Positions 1-10,712 of a DNA stretch of 64,000 nucleotides are shown one piece after another. The DNA comes from Dolomedes plantarius (taxonomy: Eukaryota > Arthropoda > Arachnida > Araneae > Dolomedidae): assembly GCA_907164885.2 (NCBI GenBank), contig OU015496.1, forward strand, positions 180,636,754-180,700,753, in the 5' to 3' direction. Under the pieces are notes generated by a model that saw only the letters and a list, made by a program, of their open reading frames with translations, was not told the origin of the DNA and ran no database searches. The position numbers and the translations under genes were made by a program. Position 1 is the stretch's first letter. Each line of letters starts with the position of its first letter.

Positions 1-50
1 CAAGTTTGGTTGAAATTGCTCCAAGCGTTCCAGAGTGATACTGGAACGAA

Positions 51-80
51 CACTCACACACACACACACACACACACACA
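51..80. repeat. (CA)n microsatellite
   Basis: About 12 CA units, abutting a pogo-like MITE remnant on the right. Confidence 0.9.
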
Positions 81-82
81 TA

Positions 83-152
83 TAGTGAAACTTCTCTATG
101 GCGGGCCAGTCATGGTTAAAAAAAAAAGTGGCCGTCGAATAGAGGTGCAGGC
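83..152 (+). mobile_element. Remnant of a pogo/Tigger-type MITE (family of 14829 and 49698)
   Basis: It begins with AGTGAAACTTCTCTATGG and contains GGCCAGTCATGGTTAAA and GTGGCCGTCGAATAGAGGTG. These blocks recur in the copy at 49698-49881, and the terminal motif recurs at 14829. The copy is internally deleted. The GTGAAACTTCTCTA terminus resembles those of arthropod Tigger MITEs. Confidence 0.55.
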
Positions 153-486
153 AAGATTATATATATGTATCTATATCTATCTACAGATTTTTTAATGAGG
201 ATATATTGTACAAAATATCTAAATGAAGAAAAAGGTTCTGAAAGAGAAGGCGATATCGTTCAACCGAAAAAATGTTCTCGTTTGATTGTACTGAGCAGTG
301 ATGAGTAAGAAATTTATTTAATTAAGGTCGTATTAAATGAAAATAATATTTACTTGCTTCTTTTCGTTTTGTGTTATGCATACATTTATAGTTTTAATAA
401 AAATTAAAGTTGCTTATATGGAATTTTAAAATAAATGTTTCTTTTTAATAAGTTTTCAGAACTTAACCCCCCCCCGTTTTTGAACT

Positions 487-569
487 ATATCTTGGTCTCA
501 TATAACACGGTTTCATACAACACGGCAGTTTCTAAGAACCTATGTTCCGTGTTATAGGAGGGTTACCTG
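487..569 (-). mobile_element. One end of a Tigger/pogo-like element
   Basis: On the minus strand a TA is followed by CAGGTAACCCTCCTATAACA and the repeated submotif ACACGGNA, which is the architecture of a Tigger terminal inverted repeat. It borders a short (TA)n at 570-583. The partner terminus was not found, so this is a solo end. The left limit is approximate. Confidence 0.5.
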
Positions 570-589
570 TATATATATATATAAATTGG

Positions 590-1472
590 TCAGGGCAATT
601 AAAATTATTAACATTTCTTATAATTTTACATTCCATAATACATTTCATATGTATACATAATATTTACATTTATACATATTTACTTTTATAAATATTTACA
701 CATACTAAAATGATATTTATACAAACTATTTACATAACGACAAAAATTAACTCAAATATATATACATGTATATATATATATACGAAACATGATGAAAATG
801 ATAGCCAAAATTTAGCCAGTGATCAATATACATATACCAGCTAGGAATCAAGTTTTACTTAGTTCTAAAATCTTTACCCGTCAGCTGAAAAGGCACATAG
901 CAAACGTTTGTGCTCTTTTCGCCAGACAACTCGACTATCCATAAATCACCGTCCCCCCAACCCTTGTGTTTTACCGCCTGGGGTCCCCCTGAATTCTTTC
1001 CCCTCCCTGAACCTCACTGCCGGCGGGAGGCGTGGTTTTTGGAGAAATGTTCCGATTTTTACAAAATTTCCCCATTTTTACTGACAAATTACTCTTACCC
1101 TAATTTGCGTAAAATTAAGAAAAAAGTATCTTTGAAAAGTCAAAAGATTCAGGAATCCCGCGTATTATTTCATATTGTATTATTATTTGATCTCGAGTAC
1201 TTATAAAGAGTTTAAAGCAAAAGTACCTCTTATTTTTTCAGTTCAGAAATTCGGGAGTCATTTAAAATTAAATTTTAAGAGAAAACCAAAAATTGATAAA
1301 CAAACACGAATTGTTAAGTCGTGAGGTATCTTATGCAGAAAAAATTTTCTCAAAATATTTAAATGCGAATTTGCAATTTGTTAAGAACTTCCCCATTGAC
1401 TTAACATTGGCTTCGAAACATCGGAGGCTCAGTCCAGCGCCCCCTTAAGAAGTGAACCTAGGGTCTGAAGCA
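590..1472. other. No gene seen
   Basis: AT-rich sequence with a GC-richer island at about 930-1035. The 98-codon reading frame at 910-1206 has no recognisable domain and is judged fortuitous. Confidence 0.6.
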
Positions 1473-1764
1473 TAAGGCCCCGGCTACGATACAAGCGGCG
1501 CGTCAGAGCGGCGCGTCAGAGCGGCGCGAAAGAGCGAAGCCGCTCGCATATATGTTTACATTGATTGCAATGGGATTTGGGGGGAACTGGCTACGATAAC
1601 CAACTGCGGCTGCGCGAAATTTGATACCACCGCGCTTTCACCGCGGACGCTCCCCCGAGACATTAATTTTCGCGGCACCGCACAGCGTCTTATCAGTTGT
1701 CTGAAAGTTCCTGTCCTAAAAGATTGGCCTAAAAGATGACAGAAAAAAGAAAATTGAACCAACT

Positions 1765-1768
1765 AGAG

Positions 1769-1802
<34 letters not shown>

Positions 1803-1878
1803 ATATATACATGTATATACATGTATGTATTATATATATATGTATGTATTATATATATATATACGTATGTATTATATG

Positions 1879-1976
<98 letters not shown>

Positions 1977-2154
1977 CACATATATATATGTATATACATA
2001 TACATATACATATGTATATACATATACATATATATATGTATATACATATACATATATGTATATGCATATATATATGTATATATATACATATATATATGTA
2101 TATATATATATATACATATATATATGTATATATATATATACATATATATATGTA

Positions 2155-2185
<31 letters not shown>

Positions 2186-2192
2186 GTATATA
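1765..2192. repeat. Long (TA)n/(TATG)n/(TACA)n compound microsatellite
   Basis: About 430 bases of TA repeats interrupted by TG and CA steps. All long reading frames here, rich in Tyr-Ile, are simple-repeat artefacts. The tract abuts the left end of the nested Tigger, whose TA target lies in it. Confidence 0.95.
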
Positions 2193-2194
2193 TA

Positions 2195-3562
2195 CAGTGG
2201 ACGCTCGTTAATTCGAACTCAAAGGTTCTCAGAAAACAGTTCGAATTATCCGAAGTTCGAATTATCCGATATTAAGAGAAAAATAAATAACTTTAAATGT
2301 GTATCACTGAAGAAGAAACTCTCCTAGTATAAACTCTCCTAGTCCCCCAGAAAATATATTATACTATGTTATCTAAAGTTAAACATATTAAAAAGCAATA
2401 CAGACTTACCTTATTCATTATATGAAGCAGAAGATATGCAGTATAAAGTAAACTTTTATTAAAAATATGAATTACACTTTGGGTAAAAACTGTAAAATGG
2501 ATGTTTGGTTCTGTTTATGACGCCTACATTGTTCAGCCAGCTTCTCGATTTGAAGTAAACATTTCAATTCATTTTCAGAGGAAGGTTCCATCTGAATAAA
2601 TCCTTTCAGAGTTTTAATTTTAATGCTTTCCGAGTCCATTATGGCTTTGTCCATTATGGCCGCATTAAAAATATCTTTCGGCAGGTAAGTAGAGAAAAGC
2701 CCTGGCAGTTTCCTACCGAAATTAGTGTATACGTCTTCGTTTACATCAGAGCTTTGGCCACATACAGTTTGATAAGAAATATTTTGCCTTGACTTAAATC
2801 GAGAAAGCCATCCATCACTGCATTTAAAATCTTCAATACCCCTTCTACTTGCCAATTCATCAGCCTTCGTCAGCACTAGGGGCCCATTTATCGGAAAATT
2901 TCGAGATCTAACATCCTGAAACCATAGCAGTAGAGCTTTTTCTAGAACTTCTTGGGACGCATTTCCCATGCGTTTCCTTCCTCTAGCAAATTTTGATTTT
3001 TCCCATGAATCTAAAATTGACTCCTTGTTTTTCAAATTAGTTGACAAGGTATTTTTTTTAATTCCATAGTTAGCTGCTAACTTTGTTTTATATTCTCCAT
3101 TCTCTACTTTCTTTAAAATTTCTACCTTTGTCTCCAAAATTAGGGTTTTGTACTTTCCAAGTGTAGACATCCTGAATTTTTACACGTTCACACCACAAAA
3201 TGAGGAAGAAAAACTAGACCACATTAACTTGTCTGCACTGCAGTTATAACTGACGCAGCTTCCTAGAATCTGTAGTAAAAACTAGTTTTTCTGAAATTCT
3301 CAGAAAATCGATCCAAATATAGGAAAATTGCTTTTTCCTTTTAGCACTAATAAGAAGTACAATAGCTACTAACGTTTAGCGGACATGCAATAGTCTAGGA
3401 ATGCAGGCATGTGACTCTTTACAAAGAAAAGAAATTTTGACACACAAAATAATAAATACAGTGTGTATTTTCTCCATTAAACGAGGAAAAAGAATTTTTT
3501 TTTGCCAAATTTTTAGTTCGAATTAACCGAAGTGATGAAAATTTAGTTCGAATTAATGAGAT
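2195..3562 (-). mobile_element. Tigger/pogo element nested in the Harbinger element
   Basis: The left end reads TA then CAGTGGACGCTCGTTAATTC, followed by repeated GTTCGAATTATCCGA motifs. The right side carries the inverted counterparts (AGTTCGAATTAACCGA near 3515 and AGTTCGAATTAATGAG near 3545). The extreme right terminus is degenerate, so its boundary (3561-3583) is approximate. It encodes a CENP-B/pogo-type protein lacking most of the catalytic domain. It is about 1.37 kb, compared with about 2-2.5 kb for full-length Tiggers. Confidence 0.8.
2472..3170 (-). CDS. Tigger/pogo-family protein retaining DNA-binding domains but lacking the DDE domain
   Basis: A 232-codon uninterrupted frame. Residues about 1-60 look like the N-terminal CENP-B/psq helix-turn-helix (KVEILKKVENGEY, KLAANYGIKKNTLS). 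Residues about 70-140 look like the CENPB-type helix-turn-helix (ALLLWFQDVRSRNFPINGPL, CSDGWLSRFKSR). Family members continue into a DDE transposase domain of roughly 200 or more residues. Here the sequence jumps near residue 165 to a C-terminal tail. The junction carries a short direct repeat, CCATTATGG at about 2637 and 2652, consistent with a deletion between repeats. The tail ends QTSILQFLPKV, which resembles the C-terminal PCNA-interacting (PIP) box known in pogo transposase (Q222, I225, F228, L229). It cannot be an active transposase by itself. Whether it is expressed is unknown. Confidence 0.75.
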   Translation of the reverse strand: MSTLGKYKTLILETKVEILKKVENGEYKTKLAANYGIKKNTLSTNLKNKESILDSWEKSKFARGRKRMGNASQEVLEKALLLWFQDVRSRNFPINGPLVLTKADELASRRGIEDFKCSDGWLSRFKSRQNISYQTVCGQSSDVNEDVYTNFGRKLPGLFSTYLPKDIFNAAIMDKAIMDSESIKIKTLKGFIQMEPSSENELKCLLQIEKLAEQCRRHKQNQTSILQFLPKV

Positions 3563-3856
3563 ATTTTTAACGAGTGAAACTTTCAGTGGAAGGGCTGGCC
3601 TTTTCTTCGACAAGCGAGGGGCTAATTTATGGAGTATGAAGTTGAATGTTCTGATGGACATTCTTGTATATTCAAAAAATCTTTTTTCATCATTTCTTAA
3701 TTCGTGAAACAGATGATGGTATTCTCCTAAAACATTTCGTCTCTTATTAATAGGATGAACTCTATGATTCCTCTTGCCTTTTAATAACTTGCGCTTCCAA
3801 AAAGAGCTTTTTTCACTCAAAATGAGGAGCTTAGCTAGTTCACGGGATGACGGCAT
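3562..3856 (-). pseudogene. HARBI1-like (PIF/Harbinger) transposase, N-terminal fragment
   Basis: The minus-strand frame starting at 3856 gives about 97 Harbinger-derived residues, with the family pattern HPINKRRNVLGEYHHLFHEL then RMSIRTFNFILHKLAP. This matches the conserved N-terminal region of HARBI1-like nucleases (WxHPxNxxRxxxGEYxxL, FxxYxRMSxxxFxxIL). The frame then runs into the nested Tigger end and terminates at 3419. HARBI1-type proteins are about 350-400 residues with a DDE domain. That domain is absent, so this is a broken gene within the element at 1476-4023. Confidence 0.8.
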
Positions 3857-4394
3857 GTTAGAAATTGACGGAAAATTCCACCCAGCCTTTTATTTTTGCT
3901 CGTTGCCGCCGCCGCTCTACCGCACTGCCGCTGTTATCGTAGCCATCGTCGCTGTGCCGCTCTTTCGCGCGGCATTGCTCTTTCGCGCCGCTCTTTCGCG
4001 CCGCTTGTATCGTAGCCGGGGCCTAAGAGACATAAAAACCGTTATTTATTTACATGTCACGGTCGTCTGAATGCCATAGGCCTGCTAGGCCACCGATGTG
4101 TACATATTCGCAGCAAAGAACAAATCTTGATGGATATTTAAGCTTTTCGCCATTTTCATGAAACGAAAAATCCTCTTCTGATTTTTTCCCGATGATGAAA
4201 AGAGGCTTAAAATTCTTCGCAAAAGCCGAGAATATATGTACACCAAAAGTTCTCGGAAAAATCAAGCTGAATAGGAAATTAATTCTATATTCCCATATGA
4301 ATGTTGTATATAGTATATTATAGTCACAATAGCTACAAAAATTATTTTAGGTCATAACGCAACAAATATTACTATACTCAATTATATATATATA

Positions 4395-5014
4395 CAGTCG
4401 AACCTCCATATATCGAAGTAGCAAAATGCCGGAAAAAAATCCGATATATAGAAATTTCGATATATAGAATTGATCTTAGTTTTATCATAATTCTCCTAAA
4501 ACATTAAAATTAAAGCTAATTTTCGTATACGAAACTCCATTTCTAATTTATATGTGAATCACATTAAATGAAAGTTAATAAGTAAAAAATGAATTAATAT
4601 GAAAGATTTATTGAGTACTATATACCTTTAAAAAAAACAATCCAGACAGTGGTTACAGCGATCACAGTTACATTCTTTAAAAAAAAAAAAAACTACGAAT
4701 ATCTTGCTGAACAGCCAGTTTTGCGGAAAGTTCATCAAAGAAATGCTCGCAATTATTCAGTCCACTAAAAACTTCACCAGGGAAATTTTCCGCGAATTAA
4801 AGTCCACGACGTATTGTTTCAAACACCAAAAATTGGGAGATTTTATTCTAAAGTGGAATGAAATCTCCCAATATGTCGTGAAAAAAAATTTCGATATATA
4901 GAGATTTTTTCGATATATAGAAACAGTTTTTCTATGTAATGAACATGGAGATTTGCTAAGAGTTCGATATATAGAAAATTTCGATATGGGGAAGTTCTAT
5001 ATATGGAGGTTCGA

Positions 5015-5017
<3 letters not shown>
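4395..5017. mobile_element. Tigger-type MITE, copy 1 (non-autonomous)
   Basis: It begins CAGTCGAACCTCCATATATC and ends with the inverted equivalent (..ATATGGAGGTTCGACTG), flanked by TA at 4393-4394 and 5018-5019. Internal TTCGATATATAG motifs are repeated near each end, as in Tigger subterminal repeats. It is 623 bp with no convincing coding sequence, and lies about 85-90% identical by eye to the copy at 5060-5678. Confidence 0.88.

Positions 5018-5059
<42 letters not shown>
5018..5059. repeat. (TA)n between the two MITE copies
   Basis: Pure TA repeat, 42 bases. It separates two MITEs whose target site is TA. Confidence 0.95.
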
Positions 5060-5062
<3 letters not shown>

Positions 5063-5675
5063 TCGAACCTCCATATATCGAAGTAGCAAAATGCGCGAAA
5101 AAAATTCGATATATAGAAATTTCGATACATAGAATTGAGCTTAGTCTTATCATAATTCTCCTAAAATGAAAAATAAAGCTAATTTTCGTATACGAAACTC
5201 CATTTCTAATTTATATACGAATCCCATTAAATGAAAGTTAGTAACTAAAAAATGAATTAATATGAAAGATTTATTGATTACTACATATATTTTAAAAAAA
5301 AAACAATAATGCAGGCAGTGGTTACAATGATCATAGTTACATTCTTTAAAAAAAAAACTACGAATATTTTGCTAAACAGTTAGTTTTGCAGAAAGTTCAA
5401 AGAAATGTTCGCATTTATTCAGTTCACTAAAAACTTCATCAGAGACATTATCCGCGAATTGAAGTCCATGACGTATTGTTTCAAATGCCAAAAATTGGGA
5501 TATTTTATTCTAAAGTGGAATAAAATCTCCCAATTTGTCTTGAAAAAAATTTCGATATATAGAGATTTTTTCGATATATAGAAGCAATTTTTCTATGTAA
5601 TGAACATGGAGATTTTCTAAGAGTTCGATATATAGAAAATTTCGATATAGGGAAGTTTGATATATGGAGGTTCGA

Positions 5676-5678
<3 letters not shown>
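5060..5678. mobile_element. Tigger-type MITE, copy 2 (direct tandem of copy 1)
   Basis: It has the same termini as copy 1 (CAGTCGAACCTCCATATATC ... GGTTCGACTG), the same internal order and the same orientation, 619 bp, with TA on both sides inside (TA)n tracts. Either two insertions into neighbouring TA repeats or a tandem duplication with expansion of the TA spacer would produce this. Confidence 0.88.

Positions 5679-5761
<83 letters not shown>
5679..5761. repeat. (TA)n microsatellite
   Basis: Pure TA repeat of about 83 bases flanking the second MITE. The Tyr-Ile reading frames across it are artefacts. Confidence 0.95.
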
Positions 5762-5763
<2 letters not shown>

Positions 5764-6570
5764 TTTTCCCCCAGAAAAGCTTGAAGTTTAGTTTTACCTT
5801 AAGAAGGAAAAAAAAAATTCTGTACAATTTCATAGTTTTCAGTGTCACATAGACAGTGAAAACTATGTATTAACTATGTAGTGAAATGCTTCGACATTCA
5901 TTTCTCTTTAGCACCACTAGGTTAAAATAATTCTGCTATTTAAAGCGCATGCGGAATACTAAACTGGCACAAAATGGGAGGGAAAAATCCCTCCCCTGCA
6001 CATATGTATGCAAGACCCCATAACGCACCCCTTCCGCTTGCACCTGGCTACGTGTAAAGCAAAGAAAAAGATAGATATGCTCGATCAAGTTGACAAGGGT
6101 TTAAAAAAAAAAATCTTTTTATGGGAGTGGAAGTTATTTATAAAATGGTGAAATGTGCTTCCGGCTATAAAATATGTCATTCTAATAGTGAAGAAAAAAA
6201 AAAGGGGTACCGTTCAGAATATAAAAATCAAGTACATATAAAAAATTTAAATAAATATTAATTCTTGAATTACAGATGTGAAAAAAATAAAGGAACATGC
6301 AAAAATCCCAGTAAACCTGTTATGCTAGGCTTTTTTAATATAAGTAAATTAAACACGACATAAATCGAGGGGGAAAGAATGCTGTGGAAAAGCTCTTTAA
6401 AACTCTGGAATCTTTTCTCCTCATATGACTGAAATTCTACAGTAACAAAATATTATTAGTATGGTAAAAAAGTACAAAAATTAACTGTACATAAGATGAA
6501 TAACGTTATTTGCAAAGCCCCTGAAACAGCATAGACCTGGCATTTAAATAGTATATTTTGTACTATATTG
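5762..6570. other. No gene seen
   Basis: AT-rich, mostly single-copy-looking sequence with A/T homopolymers. I see no coding frame, tRNA or inverted repeat. Confidence 0.6.
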
Positions 6571-7369
6571 TCTATATAAAACAGTTCCGTAACTGACTGA
6601 CTGACTGACAGATAACGCACAGACCAAACCGCTGGACCTAAAGGGCTGAAATTTTACATGGCGATTCTTCTTATAGTGTACCGGTGCACTAAGAAACATT
6701 TTTAAAAAAATCTTCTTAGATTTTTTTAAATTAAATTTGTCAGCTGTTTTTGTAATATTCTATAAATATTTTATTTAAAATAATAATCTGAGGGTTATAA
6801 AATTTATATCACGAGAAAGATCATAAAAATTCCTTTAAAATGAAATCTTTTTCGAATCTTTACCTCCATTTTCTGATTTTTGGTGAATTTTTAAAGATAA
6901 ATTTTTAGAATTTAATTTATTAAATGCTGACCACGTGGTTTCTTTTCATTTTGTAATACTTTAAATTAATTTTGCGTCACGTGCATAACAACGAAATAAA
7001 TTGACAAAAAAAATATTCAAATATGGTAAAAGATAAAATTTAGCCACTAGACTAAATGAGATGGAAGTTTTTAAAGAATTTAATTCAAATTAGTATGTTT
7101 TATGGATATTAAACATACAAATTAATTGCATACATTGACCGTTGTATTTAATTTGAAGATTTTCTTCTACATTATTTTGTCTATGAAAATATCCGTTACG
7201 ATTTTTTTATAATTATATTTTTGGGGGTATTTTTGGCATTAATTTCATACATTGACAGTCGTATTTATTATAACATATATTTTTTTTTTTTTTCTGGCAT
7301 TAATTGTATACATTGACCGTTGTATTTAATTTGAAAGCACTCCGTAGCGAAGCACGGGTATTCAGCTAG
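6571..7369 (+). mobile_element. Non-autonomous Helitron, copy 1
   Basis: It starts TCTATATAAAACAGTTCCGT and ends ...CAGCTAG followed by T, the TC...CTRR plus T pattern of Helitrons. Eight bases before the terminal CTAG lies a hairpin, CCGTAGCGAAGCACGG (7342-7357, arms CCGT/ACGG plus GC/GC), the diagnostic 3' stem. No terminal inverted repeat or target duplication is seen, as expected. The base before the 5' TC is G rather than the usual A. A roughly 36-bp motif (TGCATACATTGACCGTTGTA core) occurs three times near 7122, 7238 and 7298. Copies 2 and 3 are at 12065 and 52415. Confidence 0.88.
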
Positions 7370-8227
7370 TATATTCATAAAGTATGTATTTCAGAACTGC
7401 TTAAAGTTTCTAATCAAAACTGCTAAAGATGAAAGAAGATGTAGGTTTGATAGACGTTAGGCATTCCCGTAAAATGCAGACGTTTTAGATCTTGCAAATT
7501 CTGTATCGGGTTACTGAAACATATAGAGAATATAGCTCACTTCTACCCAGACTTGGGTGTATATAATTTGAAGTGGCACTCTATTTGTATTTTATACAAA
7601 CACAGTTTATACATGAAACAATGTTTATTGAATTTATTGCACATATAGAATTTGCTTTTACAGTAATAAGCATACGTACTACTTGTACGGAATATATAAA
7701 TACAGCTTTCAAGAACAATATATTTTCAATACTCACAAACAGTAAGTCAAACCAGCAATTCTGCCACGTAAACTTTGGGCCCCCTAAGCACTAGCTCAGG
7801 ATAGTACTGGAGCTGCATACCTCGTAGCTCCCTATCGCTTATCTATCAACTTTAACAACCTTCTTCAACCCTAACCACCTTTTTTTAATTAATGACGCTG
7901 CATGGTATTTATACTAAGCGCGTATGTCGAAATTAGCATATCCCGAGCAGCTTCTTTAATTCATTCACTCAAAAGTTCGATTCTTGTGAATCGAATCTTG
8001 TGTATACCTTACAAACATTAAGAAGTATAAAAAACGAAATACGTTCAACAATTCGGTAACATAGTCAGAAAATGTTTCGAGAGGGCACAAAGCCTGACGA
8101 AAACATACGAGCCGATTTTTGTCAATACCTTGAAATACTATAAAAGAAGGAAAATTTCTCATGGCCCTCTCCCTGTTTACGTCCCACCATCAATTCAATT
8201 CTAAAAGGAAAAATAATCATAGCTTAA
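7370..8227. other. No gene seen
   Basis: AT-rich sequence. The frames at 7573-7794 (plus) and 7965-8162 (minus) have no recognisable domain. Confidence 0.55.
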
Positions 8228-8375
8228 GGCCGTCTGCACACGGAGCAACTCAAAAGGAACTGATAACTGACTCCAGTCACAAATCAGTCCGTGATGAGTC
8301 GTAACCTATGTAATTGAATGGAGCCACGCACACGGCGCAACTGGTTACAAACTCGTCCGACGAGTGCAGACGGGC
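8228..8375. mobile_element. PIF/Harbinger-type MITE
   Basis: The left terminus GGCCGTCTGCACACGG and the right terminus, read inverted as GCCCGTCTGCACTCGTC, are bounded by TAA at 8225-8227 and 8376-8378. The 3-bp TAA duplication and the GG/GC-CCGTCTGCAC termini fit Harbinger MITEs. 148 bp, no coding capacity. Confidence 0.75.
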
Positions 8376-8482
8376 TAAAGCGTCAGAATTGCAGTTTCCT
8401 TGAATGTTTTACGGGTAGCTGTTTCCTTTCGCAGGTAATGAAATTTACAATCGAGTCCACCGCGGAACGTCTTCCTGTACAC

Positions 8483-8769
8483 CAGGGGTGTCAAACTCAA
8501 AGGCTACCTTGGGCCAAACAAACAAGGTTTAACTATAGGTGGGCCGCAAAAAAAATCAATATTAATAGAAACGTAGGTTTATTTACCTAATTACAGTATA
8601 TTCAACATAAATATATGCATTTTGTTTAATAATAGCAAAAAAGAGTATCATTATAAAACATTTAGCGAATTCTTCCTATAGTATTATAATTCTGCGTCGG
8701 TTATTTTATTATATATTATTGTGTGCCAATATGTTGGCCGGGCCGCAAAAATGTTCGCGAGTTTGACTG
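8483..8769. mobile_element. hAT MITE with 8-bp duplication CTGTACAC
   Basis: The left end CAGGGGTGTCAAACTC and the right end (inverted CAGTCAAACTC, lacking GGGTG) are flanked by identical CTGTACAC at 8475-8482 and 8770-8777. The 8-bp duplication and the CAGGGGTGTC terminus are typical of hAT/Charlie elements. TTGGGCC and GGCCGC motifs sit inside each end. 287 bp, no transposase. Confidence 0.92.
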
Positions 8770-8777
8770 CTGTACAC

Positions 8778-10712
8778 GATACTGGAGTGGCAGTTTCGCT
8801 AGCCGCGCGTTCCTTCGCTATTTTAATGAATCGTTAATTTGAAACCCTCCAGCTAAAGAATAGTCTTAGCACCAGAAGGTGTATTCTATTGTGCTGATTC
8901 TAGACTAGTCGGTTATACGGACTTTAAATCGAAGTATTTCAAATAAGATGTAACAACTGGGGCTAATGCTGGGCAGTCGTAAATAGCTTTATGAAATTAA
9001 TCAATAAGAAACTTTGTTTCAAATATCCAGAAAGCAAGAGTTCTATGCATTTAACGTACCTTTTATCCTACCAAGCTTTGCCAGCTGAATATATTTCACG
9101 TTTGCCTCTTGAAATGTCATAACTTCATGTTAAACTGTGATCGTAGTTGTTTCCATCATCAGATATAATAATAGACAGATTATTTATCTAAAAATTCTGG
9201 CTATAAGAGTTTAGAGTTAAGAAAAACTTAGTTCACAGAAATTTTTAAGCTATTTTGATACTTAGTTACAATTTTTTGATTCAGCTTCGTGATGGTTTTA
9301 TACAGCTATTTCAAGTGTTCAGGTGTTTTCTACCTTTGGGTTTCACAATAATTTCTCAAACTATTGCTTCGTGTATGTATCTATGAGCCTCTAGTTGGTC
9401 AGCAAATTCTCCTCAAAATTAAAAGGGAAAAAAGTTCTAGTTCTCCTCCCCCACATACTCATATTCATGAGAAGTAATCGTTAAAGGTAATCCCAAATAA
9501 GTTTCATGTTCTTTTCTGTAGAAAAAAAAGGGCTGATTTTTGTTACAGCAGCCAAAAAAAAAAAAAAGAAGAAAAATTACAGATAGACGCAAAAATAAAA
9601 TTTGGCCAAGTGAAAAAAAAAAAAAAAGTTAGAGAAAGGGATTTGTCCCTGCAGAAGCCTTCGATCCAATATGTTCACAAAACCCTTAAATAGTAACTAA
9701 AAACTTTAGAGAGTTATCGATACTCAAATACAAGTCAAACGCCCCTCAAACAAAGAGAGGGGGAAGTTCAATAACACCAATTAATTTGCCAAGAATCCTG
9801 TATATATATATTGTTCAAATATTCCACGACATACATCGATACCTTTTTTTTCTCATATATATGGGTTCATTGAATTTCTAATCGTCTGTCTGCAGTACCA
9901 GACCACACGCGGCGTGCTCCCGGCTGACATGGTCGTCTCAGTTACAGTTACGGGTGATCGGTCACGAAATTTGACATGTCCAGGATTTACGAGGTACAAA
10001 AAGATCACGCAACCGCCTAGTGAGAACGTTATGACGTAGACTAAACTATTTCGGGTTGTCAAAAAATGATTGTAGGTTTTAGCTTCTGACGCGAAATGAA
10101 ATGTTTATTTTTACCACCACAGCTCCCATTAATTTACTTTTTTAGCTTAATTTCGCTGTAAATAATTTAAGGGATTCTTAGGAAAATATTTGATATTAAT
10201 TTCGGGTACGATTCTGCGGTAAATACTCTATTCTCACTAATTCAGGGTGGTAACATTACAGCATCATGGGTTTAATAACATAACATAAATATGACGTTCT
10301 TCTGCTTCAATAGTCTATCACTGAAGACAATCCTTTCCTGTGGTGGGTCGCAATAATAGTTACCCTACCCTCCACTACTGGAATACGACCAAGGCTTGAC
10401 GACTAAGTACGATAAATGGAAAGACGGGAATCGCCGGCGCACCGTGGACCTGGGTTTTGCCATTAGTTACGCCGGTAATCCTGTCTCACAGATGCCCCCC
10501 ATGAATTTTCACTAATGATAATGAGTCTAAAAATTTTTCACTTTATGAAACAAGCAGGGAGAGACAAAAAGTATTAACATTGAAAGAAAAGCAAAAACTT
10601 ACATTTTTAATAAATAGGTTTGAAAGTGTATTCCTTTGTAAGTTTGTAAGTGTATACCTGAAAAAAAATATTTCAAAGTAGTCTCTTCTAACGAAACTAC
10701 CGCGGGTTATTA
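8778..10712. other. No gene seen
   Basis: AT-rich sequence with several A-runs at 9520-9630. A 69-codon minus frame at 9853-10062 includes a hydrophobic stretch (VYVITFSLGGCVIFLYLV) but begins with TTG, has no upstream ATG before a stop, and matches nothing I know. I do not call it. Confidence 0.55.

Larger units (their letters stand above)
1476..4023 (-). mobile_element. PIF/Harbinger element, defective, with a nested Tigger element and microsatellite
   Basis: Both ends carry an inverted repeat starting GGCCCCGGCTACGATACAAG: left 1476-1502, right 3997-4023, 27 bases identical, and similar for a further dozen. The target duplication is TAA at 1473-1475 and 4024-4026, the 3-bp TWA type of PIF/Harbinger. 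Subterminal direct repeats of AGAGCGGCGCG and a second GGCTACGATAA motif (near 1589 and 3935 inverted) sit inside the ends. The minus-strand N-terminus of a HARBI1-like transposase survives near the right end. The remainder of the gene is gone, its place taken by a (TA)n tract (1765-2192) and a Tigger element (2195 to about 3562). Confidence 0.88.

Noticed and set aside
10..195. Frame with a Thr-His repeat
   Set aside because: Encoded by the (CA)n microsatellite.
1736..2327. Several long overlapping reading frames on both strands, rich in Tyr-Ile
   Set aside because: Pure TA/TG/CA microsatellite; codons are dictated by the repeat.
9853..10062. Minus frame with a hydrophobic, membrane-anchor-like stretch
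   Set aside because: Starts at TTG with no ATG after the upstream stop, no splice support and no recognised homologue.
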